DNA of 64,000 nt from Billgrantia montanilacus (GCF_003336675.1 NZ_QPII01000011.1:1-64000), one strand, 5' to 3'. Numbered from the stretch's first letter, positions 8,401 to 19,845 are shown. Notes: generated by a model not told the origin, from the sequence alone. A program made the numbers and translations.

Positions 8401-9476
8401 GGGGTCTGCGTCTGCATGGCAGAGGGTGGCTGGCCGGGGTGGGCCTACTGCTGGCCGCCGCCGTGGTCCTGCTGGTTGTCCAAGGGAGCTTCCAGTCGCT
8501 GAGCTTTCAGCTGGTCTCCTGGCAGCGGGATTTTCATCGCGCCCTTACCCTGGCGATCACCGAGCTCTCCGGAACACCTTCGCCGTCCACCTGGATGGCT
8601 TTGCTGGGCATCAGCTTCGGTTATGGGGTCTTCCATGCCGCAGGGCCTGGTCACGGCAAGGCGGTACTGACCACCTATCTGCTCACCCAGGGCGGAGCGG
8701 TTCGCCGTGCCCTGGCGCTCTCCTTCGCCGCTTCGTTGTTGCAGGGCGTCGTCGCCATCAGCCTGGTCGTGGTGCTGGTGCATGGCCTGGGCTGGGTCAC
8801 CCGCCAGGCCATGGGTAGTGTGGCCTGGGTCGAGCAGGCCAGCTTCCTGATGGTGGCCCTGCTCGGTGCCTGGCTCTGCCTGCGTGCCATTCGCCAGCTG
8901 CGACGCCCAGTGCTCCTCAGTCACGCTCATTCGTCGCCAGGCGCTGCAGCGGACCAGGCATCAGGCAACTCATCAGACCACGTAGTGGACCCACATCATG
9001 GCCATGAGCATGGCCATGAACACTGCTGCGGGGGGCATCATCATGTGGACCCCCGGCAGGCCGCCGACTGGCGCACCGCGCTGGCCACCGTCGTTGCCAT
9101 CGGTATTCGCCCTTGCAGCGGCGGGGTATTGCTGTTGGGTGCGGCGACGCTGCTGGGCCAGTTTTCGGTCGGGGTGGCGGCCGTCATGGTCATGGCGCTG
9201 GGCACGGCATTGACCGTCTCCGGCCTGGCGTTGGCCAGCGTCGTGGCGCGTGGCTGGGCCGAGCGTCGGCTGGCCCGGCAGAGCAGCATGGAGCGCGCCG
9301 GTCGGATGCTGGGGTGGGCATCCCTGGGGGGCGGGCTGGCCATCATGACACTGGGAATCTCGCTTTCCGTGACCGGGGTGTCCCAGCCCGCATCGGCGCC
9401 ACTGCTGGGGGAGCCGCCTTCGCGCAGTGCCGATGCCGAGTCGCCCGCCCGGACCAACCCCTTCGGTGGAGGCTGA
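8391..9476 (+). CDS. NicO/RcnA-like nickel-cobalt transporter with histidine-rich loop
   Basis: Inner-membrane metal transporter of the NicO/COG2215 family, related to the RcnA exporter. It has about six to seven membrane segments. The family motif GYGVFHAAGPGHGKAVL near residue 83 carries the conserved HxxxPGHGK. A second motif, AIGIRPCSGG, is near residue 237. Between roughly residues 180 and 225 lies a loop rich in His, with two Cys (HHGHEHGHEHCCGGHHH), likely a metal-sensing or loading region. The overlap with the DUF1007 gene supports a two-gene metal efflux unit. Nickel or cobalt is the family expectation; zinc is not excluded. Confidence 0.85.
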   Translation: MRMRGLRLHGRGWLAGVGLLLAAAVVLLVVQGSFQSLSFQLVSWQRDFHRALTLAITELSGTPSPSTWMALLGISFGYGVFHAAGPGHGKAVLTTYLLTQGGAVRRALALSFAASLLQGVVAISLVVVLVHGLGWVTRQAMGSVAWVEQASFLMVALLGAWLCLRAIRQLRRPVLLSHAHSSPGAAADQASGNSSDHVVDPHHGHEHGHEHCCGGHHHVDPRQAADWRTALATVVAIGIRPCSGGVLLLGAATLLGQFSVGVAAVMVMALGTALTVSGLALASVVARGWAERRLARQSSMERAGRMLGWASLGGGLAIMTLGISLSVTGVSQPASAPLLGEPPSRSADAESPARTNPFGGG

Positions 9477-9482
9477 GTCCGC

Positions 9483-9905
9483 CTAGCGTAGCTTGAGGGC
9501 CTCGAGCTGGGCCAGCAGGTGGTCCCGCATGCTGGCCAGGCCGTCCAGGTCGTAGGGTTCGGCCTCGCCATGGCCCCATACGGGCGCGGGCCAGGCGGCA
9601 TCGTCCCTGCGCCTGACGACAACATGGACATGGAGTTGGGACACGACGTTGCCGAGGCTGGCAATGTTGAGCTTGTCTCCCTTGGCCAGGGTCTTCAACA
9701 TCCGGCCGACCTGCGTGGCTTCGTGCCACAGCCGCTGCTGGTCCGCCTCGTCCAGATCGAATATCTCGCTTACGCCGTTGCGGCGTGGAATCAGTACCAG
9801 CCACGGGAAGCGGGAGTCGTCCATCAAGCGGAGCTGACACAGCGACAGTTCGGTTACCGGGTAGCTGTCCTGTACCAAGCGCTTGTCGAGTTCAATGACT
9901 GTCAT
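9483..9905 (-). CDS. HIT domain protein (histidine triad nucleotide hydrolase family)
   Basis: Small nucleotide-binding hydrolase or transferase of the HIT superfamily. The 140-residue product carries the triad QLHVHVVVRR near residue 92, which matches HxHxHxx with the first His replaced by the QLHVH form. Upstream is the nucleotide-binding FPWLVLIPRRNGVSEIFDL. Physiological substrates of stand-alone HIT proteins are usually unknown. The gene converges on the NicO gene with only 6 bp between the stops and has no terminator that I can see. Confidence 0.88.
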   Translation of the reverse strand: MTVIELDKRLVQDSYPVTELSLCQLRLMDDSRFPWLVLIPRRNGVSEIFDLDEADQQRLWHEATQVGRMLKTLAKGDKLNIASLGNVVSQLHVHVVVRRRDDAAWPAPVWGHGEAEPYDLDGLASMRDHLLAQLEALKLR

Positions 9906-10093
9906 GGCTCCCCCTCGTCGTTATCGCCGCGTTGACTGTCCACCTTGGCTACCCACCGGCTCCATCATGACACAGCCATGACGGGAATGGCTTCACGACA
10001 GTGGAGCGAGGCATTGTTGTCTTAATTAGCGCAGGGGGGTGCCGTCGATGCTAGATTATAGAGGCAGACATCCTGCCCAACGGAGAAGGCAAA

Positions 10094-10225
10094 ATGAAAC
10101 GGATACTACCCATGTTGCTGGTTTCGCTCTTTGCCCTGTCACTGCTGAGTGGTTGCAACACCATGCGTGGCGCAGGCGAGGATATCGAGAGAGGCGGTGA
10201 GGCGATTCAGCGCCAGGCAGATTGA
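10094..10225 (+). CDS. Entericidin-like small lipoprotein (copy 1)
   Basis: A 43-residue peptide, MKRILPMLLVSLFALSLLSG followed by the lipobox Cys21. The short mature part is NTMRGAGEDIERGGEAIQ. The C-N-T-hydrophobic-x-GAGEDI-RGG pattern is that of entericidin A/B bacteriolytic or antidote lipoproteins. A ribosome site GGAGAAGG precedes the ATG. The next gene encodes a same-length paralogue. In E. coli entericidin B promotes lysis and A counters it, but which role each copy has here is unknown. Confidence 0.82.
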   Translation: MKRILPMLLVSLFALSLLSGCNTMRGAGEDIERGGEAIQRQAD

Positions 10226-10329
10226 AGCGGCAGAATTAGGCAAGGCTTGGCGAGGCCTGTTACGCTGAACGAGGCCATTGCTTCACGGAAAGGAATGGAT
10301 GTCCCTGTCATTTTCAAGGAGAAACGACC

Positions 10330-10461
10330 ATGAAGAAAGCCATTGCTCTTAGCTTTGCCCTGCTGATGACCGCCGGCGCCCTTGCAGGCTGCAACACCAT
10401 GCAAGGTGCCGGAGAGGATGTGGAGCGCGGCGGACAGGCAGTACAGGATGCCGCCGAATAA
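10330..10461 (+). CDS. Entericidin-like small lipoprotein (copy 2)
   Basis: Also 43 residues, with signal MKKAIALSFALLMTAGALAG, Cys21 and mature NTMQGAGEDVERGGQAVQ. It is nearly identical to copy 1 in the mature part but differs in the signal peptide. This indicates a tandem duplication with selection on the exported segment. The ribosome site AAGGAGAA lies before the ATG. The 104-bp gap between copies leaves room for a separate promoter. Confidence 0.82.
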   Translation: MKKAIALSFALLMTAGALAGCNTMQGAGEDVERGGQAVQDAAE

Positions 10462-10582
10462 GCCCGTGCTCTAACGCTATGTTCGGTTCGGCCGACACAC
10501 GGGCGTGCCAGGCGGCATGTCCGTGTGCGCCTCCCTTCGGCCGGTCTTCGCTGTTATTCCCGTCAGCCATTGAGGCGAACCG

Positions 10583-10915
10583 ATGGCCATGTCCATGAAG
10601 CTGTGTCTGTCGTTTACCAGCCTGCTGCTGCTAACCGCTTGTGCTCCCATGAACCAGAACAACCCACCCCGCGAGCCTGCGCCGGAGCCTCCCCGCGTCA
10701 GCAGTGGAGAGAATGCCTGTGGCGCGAGCCGTGTCCAGGACCGTGTCGGGCGCCGCTATGACGAGGCACTGGGCGAGTCGATACGCGAACAGAGCGGTGC
10801 CGGTACGCTGCGAGTGATGCGCCCCGGCCACGCCTATACCCTCGAGTACCGCGAGGATCGTCTCAACGTGCGCATCGATGAGAACGGGGTGATCACCGAC
10901 ATCGGCTGCGGCTGA
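10583..10915 (+). CDS. I78-family peptidase inhibitor-like lipoprotein
   Basis: Secreted lipoprotein with the signal SFTSLLLLTAC (lipobox cysteine near residue 20), a Pro-rich linker and a small domain. The domain begins NACGASRVQDRVGRRYDEAL and ends with MRPGHAYTLEYREDRLNVRI and DENGVITDIGCG. This layout, with paired cysteines and a C-terminal RLNV-x-D-x-NGVI-x3-CG, matches the I78 inhibitor family related to the Aspergillus elastase inhibitor. The likely role is inhibition of a serine protease in the envelope; the target is unknown. The ATG at 10595 is an alternative start. Confidence 0.8.
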   Translation: MAMSMKLCLSFTSLLLLTACAPMNQNNPPREPAPEPPRVSSGENACGASRVQDRVGRRYDEALGESIREQSGAGTLRVMRPGHAYTLEYREDRLNVRIDENGVITDIGCG

Positions 10916-10952
10916 AGCCGGTTTCCGTGCGCTTCAGTCGTTTCCCTACGCA

Positions 10953-11960
10953 TCAGTCATAGCGCTGCTTCCAGCGCTGGCGGGCGACCTGCTCCTTGAG
11001 CAGCTCCAGGATGTCGAGCAGCACCTGCTCGGTCACTCGGTCGGTATGTGCATCGACCCTCAGCCAGGCGTCGAAGCTGCTGTCGGCGATGTGTTCCACC
11101 AATGAGTCGAATTCGGGCGAGTGCAGACCCTCGATGGCCTCGTGCACCAGGCGTTGCGCAATATCGCTGAGCGCTTCGTCGAGGGCACTGGCGACCTGGC
11201 CACCCAATGGCAGGCGTCTTAGCCGCTTGATCTCGGGGCTCTCCGCCAGGGTTCGCCTGACCAGGGCGTTGATGAAGCGCATCAGGTCATCGCGATTGGC
11301 CCGGTAGGCGCTGTCAGACATATCCTCAAGGCGTCGGCAAATTTCGTGGATCAGCTGCTGCTTACGCGGCATGATCACCTCGTCGACGATTCGCTGCGAC
11401 AGAGAATCGCTGCTGCGCACCTGCTCCTGGATACTGCCCAACTGGCGCAGGGCGGTCCGGTCCGACAGCTCCTCGATCAGTATGTCGTAGTACTTGGCGT
11501 AGACGCCGTACAGCCGCCATTGGCGGATGTCGATCATTTCCAGCCGTTGCAGGCGGTGGAGCAGTGAAATGACGCGCAATATCCTCAGCAGCCGGAAGCC
11601 CCCCACCGGAATGCACCCCAGCACGTCGTACCAGTGCACGAAAGGATAGAAGAACCAGCGGTGATAGCGGCGCTCGGCGATCGCCACCGCCCAGCCCAGA
11701 AGGACGTCGAGCACGAAGATCGCAACGAAGACCAGGTCAATGGCGAGGAAGTTGTCATGGATATGCCGGTCGTAGGCGCCATGCAGCCCCGGGGCGATGG
11801 CTTCGAAGGCGTCGTTTAGTGGTGCCAGCAGGAACAGGCCATCGACCAGCAGCAGCAACAGGTTGGCCACGACCAGCACGATGATGACCAGATCCCAGGC
11901 CAGATGGATGCGCTCGATGAACCCGGAGGGTCTGCCGCGGTCGGCTGGGGTACGGGACAT
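10953..11960 (-). CDS. Voltage-sensor-like ion transporter family membrane protein
   Basis: A 335-residue protein with an N-terminal membrane domain and a long helical cytoplasmic tail. Hydrophobic segments are WDLVIIVLVVANLLLLLVDG and FLAIDLVFVAIFVLDVLLGW, then WFFYPFVHWYDVLGCIPVGG. An S4-like helix with regularly spaced arginines (FRLLRILRVISLLHRLQR) follows. I see no potassium-selectivity loop, so it may be a voltage-sensor protein without a pore. The chosen ATG at 11960 has AAGGAG eight bases upstream; the frame extends 13 codons further without a good ribosome site. The thioesterase gene upstream is on the same strand. Confidence 0.65.
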   Translation of the reverse strand: MSRTPADRGRPSGFIERIHLAWDLVIIVLVVANLLLLLVDGLFLLAPLNDAFEAIAPGLHGAYDRHIHDNFLAIDLVFVAIFVLDVLLGWAVAIAERRYHRWFFYPFVHWYDVLGCIPVGGFRLLRILRVISLLHRLQRLEMIDIRQWRLYGVYAKYYDILIEELSDRTALRQLGSIQEQVRSSDSLSQRIVDEVIMPRKQQLIHEICRRLEDMSDSAYRANRDDLMRFINALVRRTLAESPEIKRLRRLPLGGQVASALDEALSDIAQRLVHEAIEGLHSPEFDSLVEHIADSSFDAWLRVDAHTDRVTEQVLLDILELLKEQVARQRWKQRYD

Positions 11961-11995
11961 GGCCACTCCTTGTGCGCTATCGGGCTGGGGGTGCG

Positions 11996-12538
11996 TCAAC
12001 TATCCTGCCGCTGGTTCGCCTGGCTGGCGAAGTGATTCTTCTGGGCTTGATGCTCCTCCTCTTCGGCCTTCTTGCGCAGTTTCTTGCGCAGCGCGGCCTT
12101 CTCGAAGCGCAGTTTCTGCAGCGACGTGGTCAGCTTGAGCGGCGGCACCGGTGCCGGGTGTCCGCTGGCGTCCACTGCCACCATGGTAAGGTAGCAGCTG
12201 TTGGTATGCCGGATCACCTTGTTGCGTATGTCCTCGGCGACGACTTTCACGCCGATCTCCATCGAGGAGCGGCCGACGTGGTTGACGCAGGCAAGGAACG
12301 TCACCAGTTCGCCGACGTGGATCGGCTGCTTGAACAGCACCTGGTCGACGGAGAGCGTCACGACATAGTGGCCCGAGTAGCGACTGGCGCAGGCATATGC
12401 CACTTCATCGAGTTTCTTCAGGATGGCGCCGCCATGGACCTTGCCGCTGAAGTTGGCCATGTCGGGAGTCATCAGCACGGTCATGCTCAATTCATGCTGG
12501 CCGGGCAAATCATGGGGCAGGTTGCCGGAATCGGTCAT
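11996..12538 (-). CDS. Hotdog-fold acyl-CoA thioesterase
   Basis: Cytosolic thioesterase that hydrolyses acyl-CoA to free acid and CoA. The hotdog signature NFSGKVHGGAILKKLDEVAY lies near residue 30, with the catalytic-type Asp or Glu in LDEVAY. The central VVTLSVDQVLFKQPIHVGE and GRSSMEIGVKV strands follow. The C-terminus is a charged helix (KKLRKKAEEEEHQAQKN), longer than in YciA and resembling the YkhA/BACH-like bacterial group. The ATG at 12538 follows GAGGTACC. It is probably co-transcribed with the membrane protein downstream. Confidence 0.88.
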   Translation of the reverse strand: MTDSGNLPHDLPGQHELSMTVLMTPDMANFSGKVHGGAILKKLDEVAYACASRYSGHYVVTLSVDQVLFKQPIHVGELVTFLACVNHVGRSSMEIGVKVVAEDIRNKVIRHTNSCYLTMVAVDASGHPAPVPPLKLTTSLQKLRFEKAALRKKLRKKAEEEEHQAQKNHFASQANQRQDS

Positions 12539-12552
12539 CTGTAGGTACCTCG

Positions 12553-12936
12553 TCAGCCATGGTCGTCCCCCCGGTCGCTGTCCTTCGCTTCCTTGTAGCG
12601 GCTATCCTGCCACGGCCAGTGGCCTTCCACTTCGACATGCAGGGTAAAGCCCAAAAACGCGCGTATCAGAACGATGAGACCCAGTGTGGCGACCTGCTGT
12701 CCGGTGTTGGAAATAATGACAGTCTTGATGACGTCGCCGGCAATCAGAAAATCCAGCCCGAGTATGAGCGATCGCGCAATACCGTGGCGATAGTGCATGA
12801 AGGCCCGCTGGTCATGAAACATGCCGTGGTGGAGGAAGCGCCAGGAGGTAATGGCGAATCCGCCAACGATGACGACGACACCCAGCACTTCGATGAGCAG
12901 TGCAATTGTATCGATGACTTCAACGAGCATTCGCAT
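12553..12936 (-). CDS. DUF1622 family membrane protein
   Basis: Small inner-membrane protein of unknown function with three predicted membrane helices: TIALLIEVLGVVVIVGGFAI, SLILGLDFLIAGDVIKTVII and VATLGLIVLIRAFLGFTLHV. The LGLDFLIAGDVIKT and LIVLIRAFLGFTL motifs are the DUF1622 hallmarks. The C-terminus is short and charged. I chose the ATG at 12936; a TTG at 12945 and an ATG at 12930 are possible. It lies 14 bp upstream of the thioesterase on the same strand. Confidence 0.82.
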   Translation of the reverse strand: MRMLVEVIDTIALLIEVLGVVVIVGGFAITSWRFLHHGMFHDQRAFMHYRHGIARSLILGLDFLIAGDVIKTVIISNTGQQVATLGLIVLIRAFLGFTLHVEVEGHWPWQDSRYKEAKDSDRGDDHG

Positions 12937-13009
12937 AAGGCTCAAGGAGTGGATAAATGACAGCGGTTCCAGGTAGGCCCGGGAACCGCGCTAAGACATG
13001 TCGCTGGGC

Positions 13010-14320
13010 TCAGAACCAGGTCAGGCCCGCGGCAATGATGATGCCAGTAATGAAAAGCTGGATCAGGCAGAAGCCCATGATGTCCTTGGCCTTCAAGCCT
13101 GCAATGGCGAGTACCGGCAGGGCCCAGAAAGGCTGCAGCAGGTTGGTCCAGGCGTCGCCCCAGGCAACGGCCATGGCTACGCGCGAGACATCCACCCCCA
13201 GGGCTTCGGCCGCCGGCAGCATCACCGGTGCCTGCACCGCCCACTGGCCGCCGCCGGAGGGGACGAAGAGGTTGACGATGCCGGCACTGATAAAGGACCA
13301 GAACGGCAGCGAGGTCTCGGTGGCAAACGAAATCAGGCTCTGGGACATGGTCTCGGCCAGGCCCGATTGCACCATGATCGCCATGATCCCGGCGTAGAAC
13401 GGAAACTGGATCACGATGCCGGCGCCGCCCTTGATCGCCTCGTTGAGGCTCTCGAGCAGGCTGCGGGGGGTGCGATGCAGCACAATGGCCAGGAACAGGA
13501 ACATGAAGTTGACGATGTTCAGGTTGAGGCCGCCGCCGCGCAGGAGGAAGTGGTCGAGCAGGAAGATCACCCCAGGGATGCCCACCAGCCAGGCCAGGGT
13601 CACGCTGTTCTCCAGTCGATCGGCCGGGCGGGTGATGCGTGCCCGGGCATCAGGCGCCTCCCCAAGCACCTTGGGGTCCACGTAGACGCTATCCTTCTCG
13701 TCGGGCAGCATCAGGCGGTTGACCAGGGGAATGCTGATGAACAGGCAGGCTACGATCGCCAGATTGAAGAAGGAGAAGATGGTGGAACCGGTGCCGATCA
13801 CGCCGATCTGGTCGGCGGTGAAGTGCCCGTCGGTTGCGATGGTCAGCGGAATGGAGCCGGCCAGCCCGCCGTGCCAGACCACGAAGCCGGAGTAGGCGCT
13901 GGCCACCAGCAGGCGATAGTCGACCCGTACCAGCCGTGCCAGTTCCTTGGCGAACAGGGCGCCCACCACCAGCCCGAAGCCCCAGTTGATCCAGCTGGCC
14001 ATCAGCGACACCAGGGTGACCAGGATGATGGCGCTACCGGCGTTCTTGGCCTTGCCTGCCAGCTGTTGCAGCAGGCGCTTCACCGGCGGTGAGCTGGCCA
14101 GCATGAAGCCGGTGACCAGAATCAGTAGCATCTGCATCGAGAACGTCAGCAGGTTCCAGAAGCCATCGCCCCAGAAGCGCAACACCGCCAGCGGTGTCTG
14201 GCGTTCGACGCCAATGGCCGCGGCGGCCGCGATGATCGTTAGCAGTAGCACGAAAATGAATGGATCGGGCAGATAGCGATCGACCAGCCTCACGGCGGGC
14301 TTGGAGAGGAACTTGAGCAT
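13010..14320 (-). CDS. Short-chain fatty acid transporter, AtoE family
   Basis: Inner-membrane carrier for short-chain fatty acids such as acetoacetate or butyrate (TIGR00366/AtoE). It has about ten to twelve hydrophobic segments. Family motifs include SLMASWINWGFGLVVGALFA, VVWHGGLAGSIPLTIAT and NLFVPSGGGQWAVQAPVMLP. The last contains the conserved PSGGGQW. The ATG at 14320 begins MLKFLSKPAVRLVDRYLPDP, as in other members, giving 436 residues. It stands alone between the DUF1622 gene and the MATE gene, so regulation cannot be read from context. Confidence 0.9.
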   Translation of the reverse strand: MLKFLSKPAVRLVDRYLPDPFIFVLLLTIIAAAAAIGVERQTPLAVLRFWGDGFWNLLTFSMQMLLILVTGFMLASSPPVKRLLQQLAGKAKNAGSAIILVTLVSLMASWINWGFGLVVGALFAKELARLVRVDYRLLVASAYSGFVVWHGGLAGSIPLTIATDGHFTADQIGVIGTGSTIFSFFNLAIVACLFISIPLVNRLMLPDEKDSVYVDPKVLGEAPDARARITRPADRLENSVTLAWLVGIPGVIFLLDHFLLRGGGLNLNIVNFMFLFLAIVLHRTPRSLLESLNEAIKGGAGIVIQFPFYAGIMAIMVQSGLAETMSQSLISFATETSLPFWSFISAGIVNLFVPSGGGQWAVQAPVMLPAAEALGVDVSRVAMAVAWGDAWTNLLQPFWALPVLAIAGLKAKDIMGFCLIQLFITGIIIAAGLTWF

Positions 14321-14450
14321 GGCAGTTTCGCTTCTTCTAATGTTATGAAATGTGTTATGGAATGGCACTCATGTCGTCTGAGAAAAGTAGCGCAAGCTCA
14401 GAAGGTTGCACGGTTCGACTCATCAACGGTGGGACGAATGCCAGGTTTTG

Positions 14451-15797
14451 TCAAAGGGAAGGGCGCGCCGGGCGCCAGCGGGTACGACGGTGATGAAGGT
14501 AATAGGCGCCAAGCACGGCCGAACGCACCAGGCTGAACGTCAGGAAGGCCAGCCACAGGCCATGGTTACCCCACCCCTGGGTCGCCCACCAGACCGGCAG
14601 ATAGGCGGCCAGGCCAATGAAGATGCTGTTGCGCATCTCGCGTATCGCCGTGGCACCGATGAAGACCCCGTCCAGCAGGTAACTCCACACGGCGATCAGC
14701 GGCATGGCCACCATCCATGGCAGGTAGCTGCCTGCCGTGGCACGCACTTCCGGTAGCCCCGTCAGCAGGGCGATGAGGTAATGTCCGCCGAGGGCGAAAA
14801 CCAGCGAGGCGATGCCTGCAGTGGTCAGCGAAAACCAGGCTGCGGTGCGCACGGTGGTGGCAAACTCGTCCCAGCGGCGGCGACCCACCGAGCGGCCGAC
14901 AATCGCCTCGGTGGCATGGGCGAAGCCGTCAAGGGCATAGCTGGTCAGCATGATGAACTGCAGCAGCACGGCATTGGCCGCCAGCACGGTGTCGCCCTGC
15001 ACGGCGCCGCGCGAGGTGAAGAAGGCCATGGCGAACAGCAGCCCCAGGGTGCGCACGAAGAGATTGGCATTGACGTGGAAGAGCTCGACGTAAGCGGCCA
15101 CTTTCAGCAGGCGGTTGCGTAGGAAGCTGCCCTCCAGCAGTTTCAGCTGGCGGGTCACCAGCCATAGTCCGAAGGCCAGCGCCGTGTAGTCGGCGATGAC
15201 CGTGGCCCAGGCCACCCCGTCGCTGGTCATGCCGAGCCCCACCACGAAGAGCAGGTCGAGGGCGATATTGACGCTGTTGGTCAGGACCAGGATAAGCAGG
15301 GTAACCCGTGAATTCTGCTGGCCGAGGAACCAGCCGAGGATCGCATAGTTGGCCAGCACCGCCGGCGCCGAGAGAATGCGGATCTGCGCGTACTCGGCCG
15401 CCAGTTCGGTGGCCACTTCGCTGCCGTTCAGCAGCCAGAGGCCGAGAGATATCAGCGGCCGCGAGAGCAGGATCAACAGGGTACCGATGGCGGCGGCCAT
15501 CAGCAGCGACTGGCCCAGCAGGTTGCGTACGTCACTGTCGCTTTCGCGCCCCACCGCCTGGGAGGTCAGCCCCGTGGTGCCCATGCGCAGGAAACCGAAG
15601 CCCCAGTAGAGGAAGCTGAACAGGGTGGCGCCGAGGGTGACGCCTGCCAGGTAGCGCGAATCCGGAAGGTGACCGACCACGGCAGTGTCCACCAGCCCCA
15701 GCAGCGGCACGGTGATGTTCGACAGGATGATGGGCCAGGCCAGCATCCAGATGCGATGGCGGGCGGCGGAGGGAGTAGCCAGTTCCTGGGGTGCCAC
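14451..15797 (-). CDS. MATE family efflux transporter, DinF-like
   Basis: Cation-driven multidrug or toxin exporter with about twelve membrane helices in 448 residues. The start RIWMLAWPIILSNITVPLLG and the LVDTAVVGHL segment are typical of DinF. The second half begins around AVLLQFIMLTSYALDGFAHA, with the conserved DGFAHATEAIVGRSVG. The substrate is unknown. The start is preceded by a poor ribosome site, so its exact position is uncertain. No partner gene is adjacent on the same strand. Confidence 0.9.
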   Translation of the reverse strand: MAPQELATPSAARHRIWMLAWPIILSNITVPLLGLVDTAVVGHLPDSRYLAGVTLGATLFSFLYWGFGFLRMGTTGLTSQAVGRESDSDVRNLLGQSLLMAAAIGTLLILLSRPLISLGLWLLNGSEVATELAAEYAQIRILSAPAVLANYAILGWFLGQQNSRVTLLILVLTNSVNIALDLLFVVGLGMTSDGVAWATVIADYTALAFGLWLVTRQLKLLEGSFLRNRLLKVAAYVELFHVNANLFVRTLGLLFAMAFFTSRGAVQGDTVLAANAVLLQFIMLTSYALDGFAHATEAIVGRSVGRRRWDEFATTVRTAAWFSLTTAGIASLVFALGGHYLIALLTGLPEVRATAGSYLPWMVAMPLIAVWSYLLDGVFIGATAIREMRNSIFIGLAAYLPVWWATQGWGNHGLWLAFLTFSLVRSAVLGAYYLHHRRTRWRPARPSL

Positions 15798-15962
15798 AGG
15801 GTCTTCCGATGAGAGGCGAAACCGTGAAGCATGGCGGGCAGTAGGAGAGAACGCAACTGTCCCTCAGGCGAATGACTGGATGCTGGCCGCGGGCTGTGGG
15901 ACCTTTATAGCCTGGTAGAACTCAGGGCGAGCATTTTCGATCGAGACGATAAGGGGGGAATG

Positions 15963-15992
15963 CCAGCGCCCCGCTCATAAGCGGGGCGCTGG
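15963..15992. terminator. Strong perfect hairpin downstream of the ferredoxin gene
   Basis: CCAGCGCCCCGCT and AGCGGGGCGCTGG form a perfect 13-bp stem with loop CATA. It lies 35 bp after the ferredoxin stop and before the MATE gene on the same strand. No T-run follows on either strand, so it may be an inefficient or Rho-aided terminator or an mRNA-end stabiliser. Confidence 0.55.
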
Positions 15993-16026
15993 GCTCGGTT
16001 CTGGAAGTCCTGGCGTCGTAGCGCGT

Positions 16027-18825
<2,799 letters not shown>

Positions 18826-18956
18826 GCCGCTTTCCTCGTTCTGCTGTTGGTGCGAGTGGCTGTAATGATTATGAGACTGGCGATCATAGCACCCGGTTCG
18901 GGACCCCGTCATGGGGCGCCCGGGGGCCATTTAAAGGGAATAAATGAAACGAACGT

Positions 18957-19052
18957 TTGATATATGGTGACTGGCGCGCTACCATTGGCCTGCTGTTTGA
19001 GTCATACGAGTGGGTATGTGGGCGCGTTTCTTCGGAGCGCGCCATTTTTTTT
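18957..19052 (+). ncRNA. Candidate small RNA or leader: promoter, two hairpins and terminator without an ORF
   Basis: TTGATA (18957-18962) and TACCAT (18980-18985) are 17 bp apart, a plausible sigma-70 promoter. About 60 bp further on, a hairpin CATAC-GAGTGG-GTATG precedes a GC-rich stem GGCGCG/CGCGCC (19021-19043) followed by eight T. No convincing ORF lies between promoter and terminator, and the TrmB-like gene starts 88 bp beyond. It may be an independent short RNA or an attenuated leader for the genes downstream. This is sequence-based inference only. Confidence 0.35.
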
Positions 19053-19139
19053 CATTCGCCGCCGAGCCGCATCCCACCTCGCGTGCGGCGCCATGGCTGG
19101 TAGAATGCTTGGTTTCGCAATCGTCAAAGCCGATGCCGC

Positions 19140-19844
19140 ATGCATGCCACTTCCCGTAACATCGTGACCAACCAGCCGGGGCCCCATCAGGACCTGGCCC
19201 GCCGCGTCGAGCGTGCCCTGCGCCATCCGCTGCGCAAGCCCATCGCCGACCATACCCGCGTGGCCTTCGAGCAGGCCGACGCTTGGCTGCAGGGCGCTGC
19301 CGGGGCACCACTGATCCTGGATGCCGGCTGCGGCGTGGGGCTTTCCACTCGGCGCCTGGCGAGCCGCTTCCCCGATCATCGGGTCATCGGCGTGGATCGC
19401 AGCGCCGACCGCCTCTCCCGCGATCATGGCGAGCTTCCTGGCAATGCCCTGCTGGTGCGTGCCGACCTGGTGGATTTCTGGCGCCTGGCGCTGGCAGCCG
19501 GCTGGCAGCCGGCGCGTCACTACCTGCTCTACCCCAACCCTTACCCCAAGTCGGCCCACCTCAAGACCCGTTGGCACGGTCACGCCATCTTCCCGGTGAT
19601 CGTGGCGCTGGGCGGACGCCTGGAGCTGCGCTCCAACTGGCGGCTCTACGTCGAGGAATTTGCACTGGCGCTGGAGCAGGCCACCGGGGAGAAGGCCGTC
19701 GTGGAAGCTCACGACCCCGGTACGGACTGTCTGACTCCCTTTGAACAGAAGTACCATGCCAGCGGTCAGTCTTTATGGCGACTCGCTGTCACACTGTCCC
19801 ATGCGCCCGGCCTGGTGCCCGTCGCATCGAACGAGGAGGGTTGA
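19140..19844 (+). CDS. TrmB-like SAM-dependent methyltransferase
   Basis: Class I methyltransferase related to the tRNA (guanine46-N7)-methyltransferase TrmB. The SAM-binding loop LILDAGCGVGLSTRRLASRF lies near residue 58, and the acidic ribose-binding VIGVDRSADRL follows. The TrmB-family motif YPNPYPKSAHLKTRWHGH near residue 139 corresponds to PDPWPKKRHHKRR, with Asn in place of the usual catalytic Asp. The ending LTPFEQKYHASGQSLWRL matches the TxFExKxxxxG TrmB tail. The Asp-to-Asn change suggests a divergent paralogue; a standard trmB may exist elsewhere. The SMR gene follows directly. Confidence 0.8.
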   Translation: MHATSRNIVTNQPGPHQDLARRVERALRHPLRKPIADHTRVAFEQADAWLQGAAGAPLILDAGCGVGLSTRRLASRFPDHRVIGVDRSADRLSRDHGELPGNALLVRADLVDFWRLALAAGWQPARHYLLYPNPYPKSAHLKTRWHGHAIFPVIVALGGRLELRSNWRLYVEEFALALEQATGEKAVVEAHDPGTDCLTPFEQKYHASGQSLWRLAVTLSHAPGLVPVASNEEG

Positions 19845-19845
19845 G

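Noticed and set aside
8985..9056. Possible frameshift or repeat expansion in the histidine-rich tract of the NicO gene
   Set aside because: Such loops are normal in RcnA/NicO proteins and the frame stays intact on both sides.
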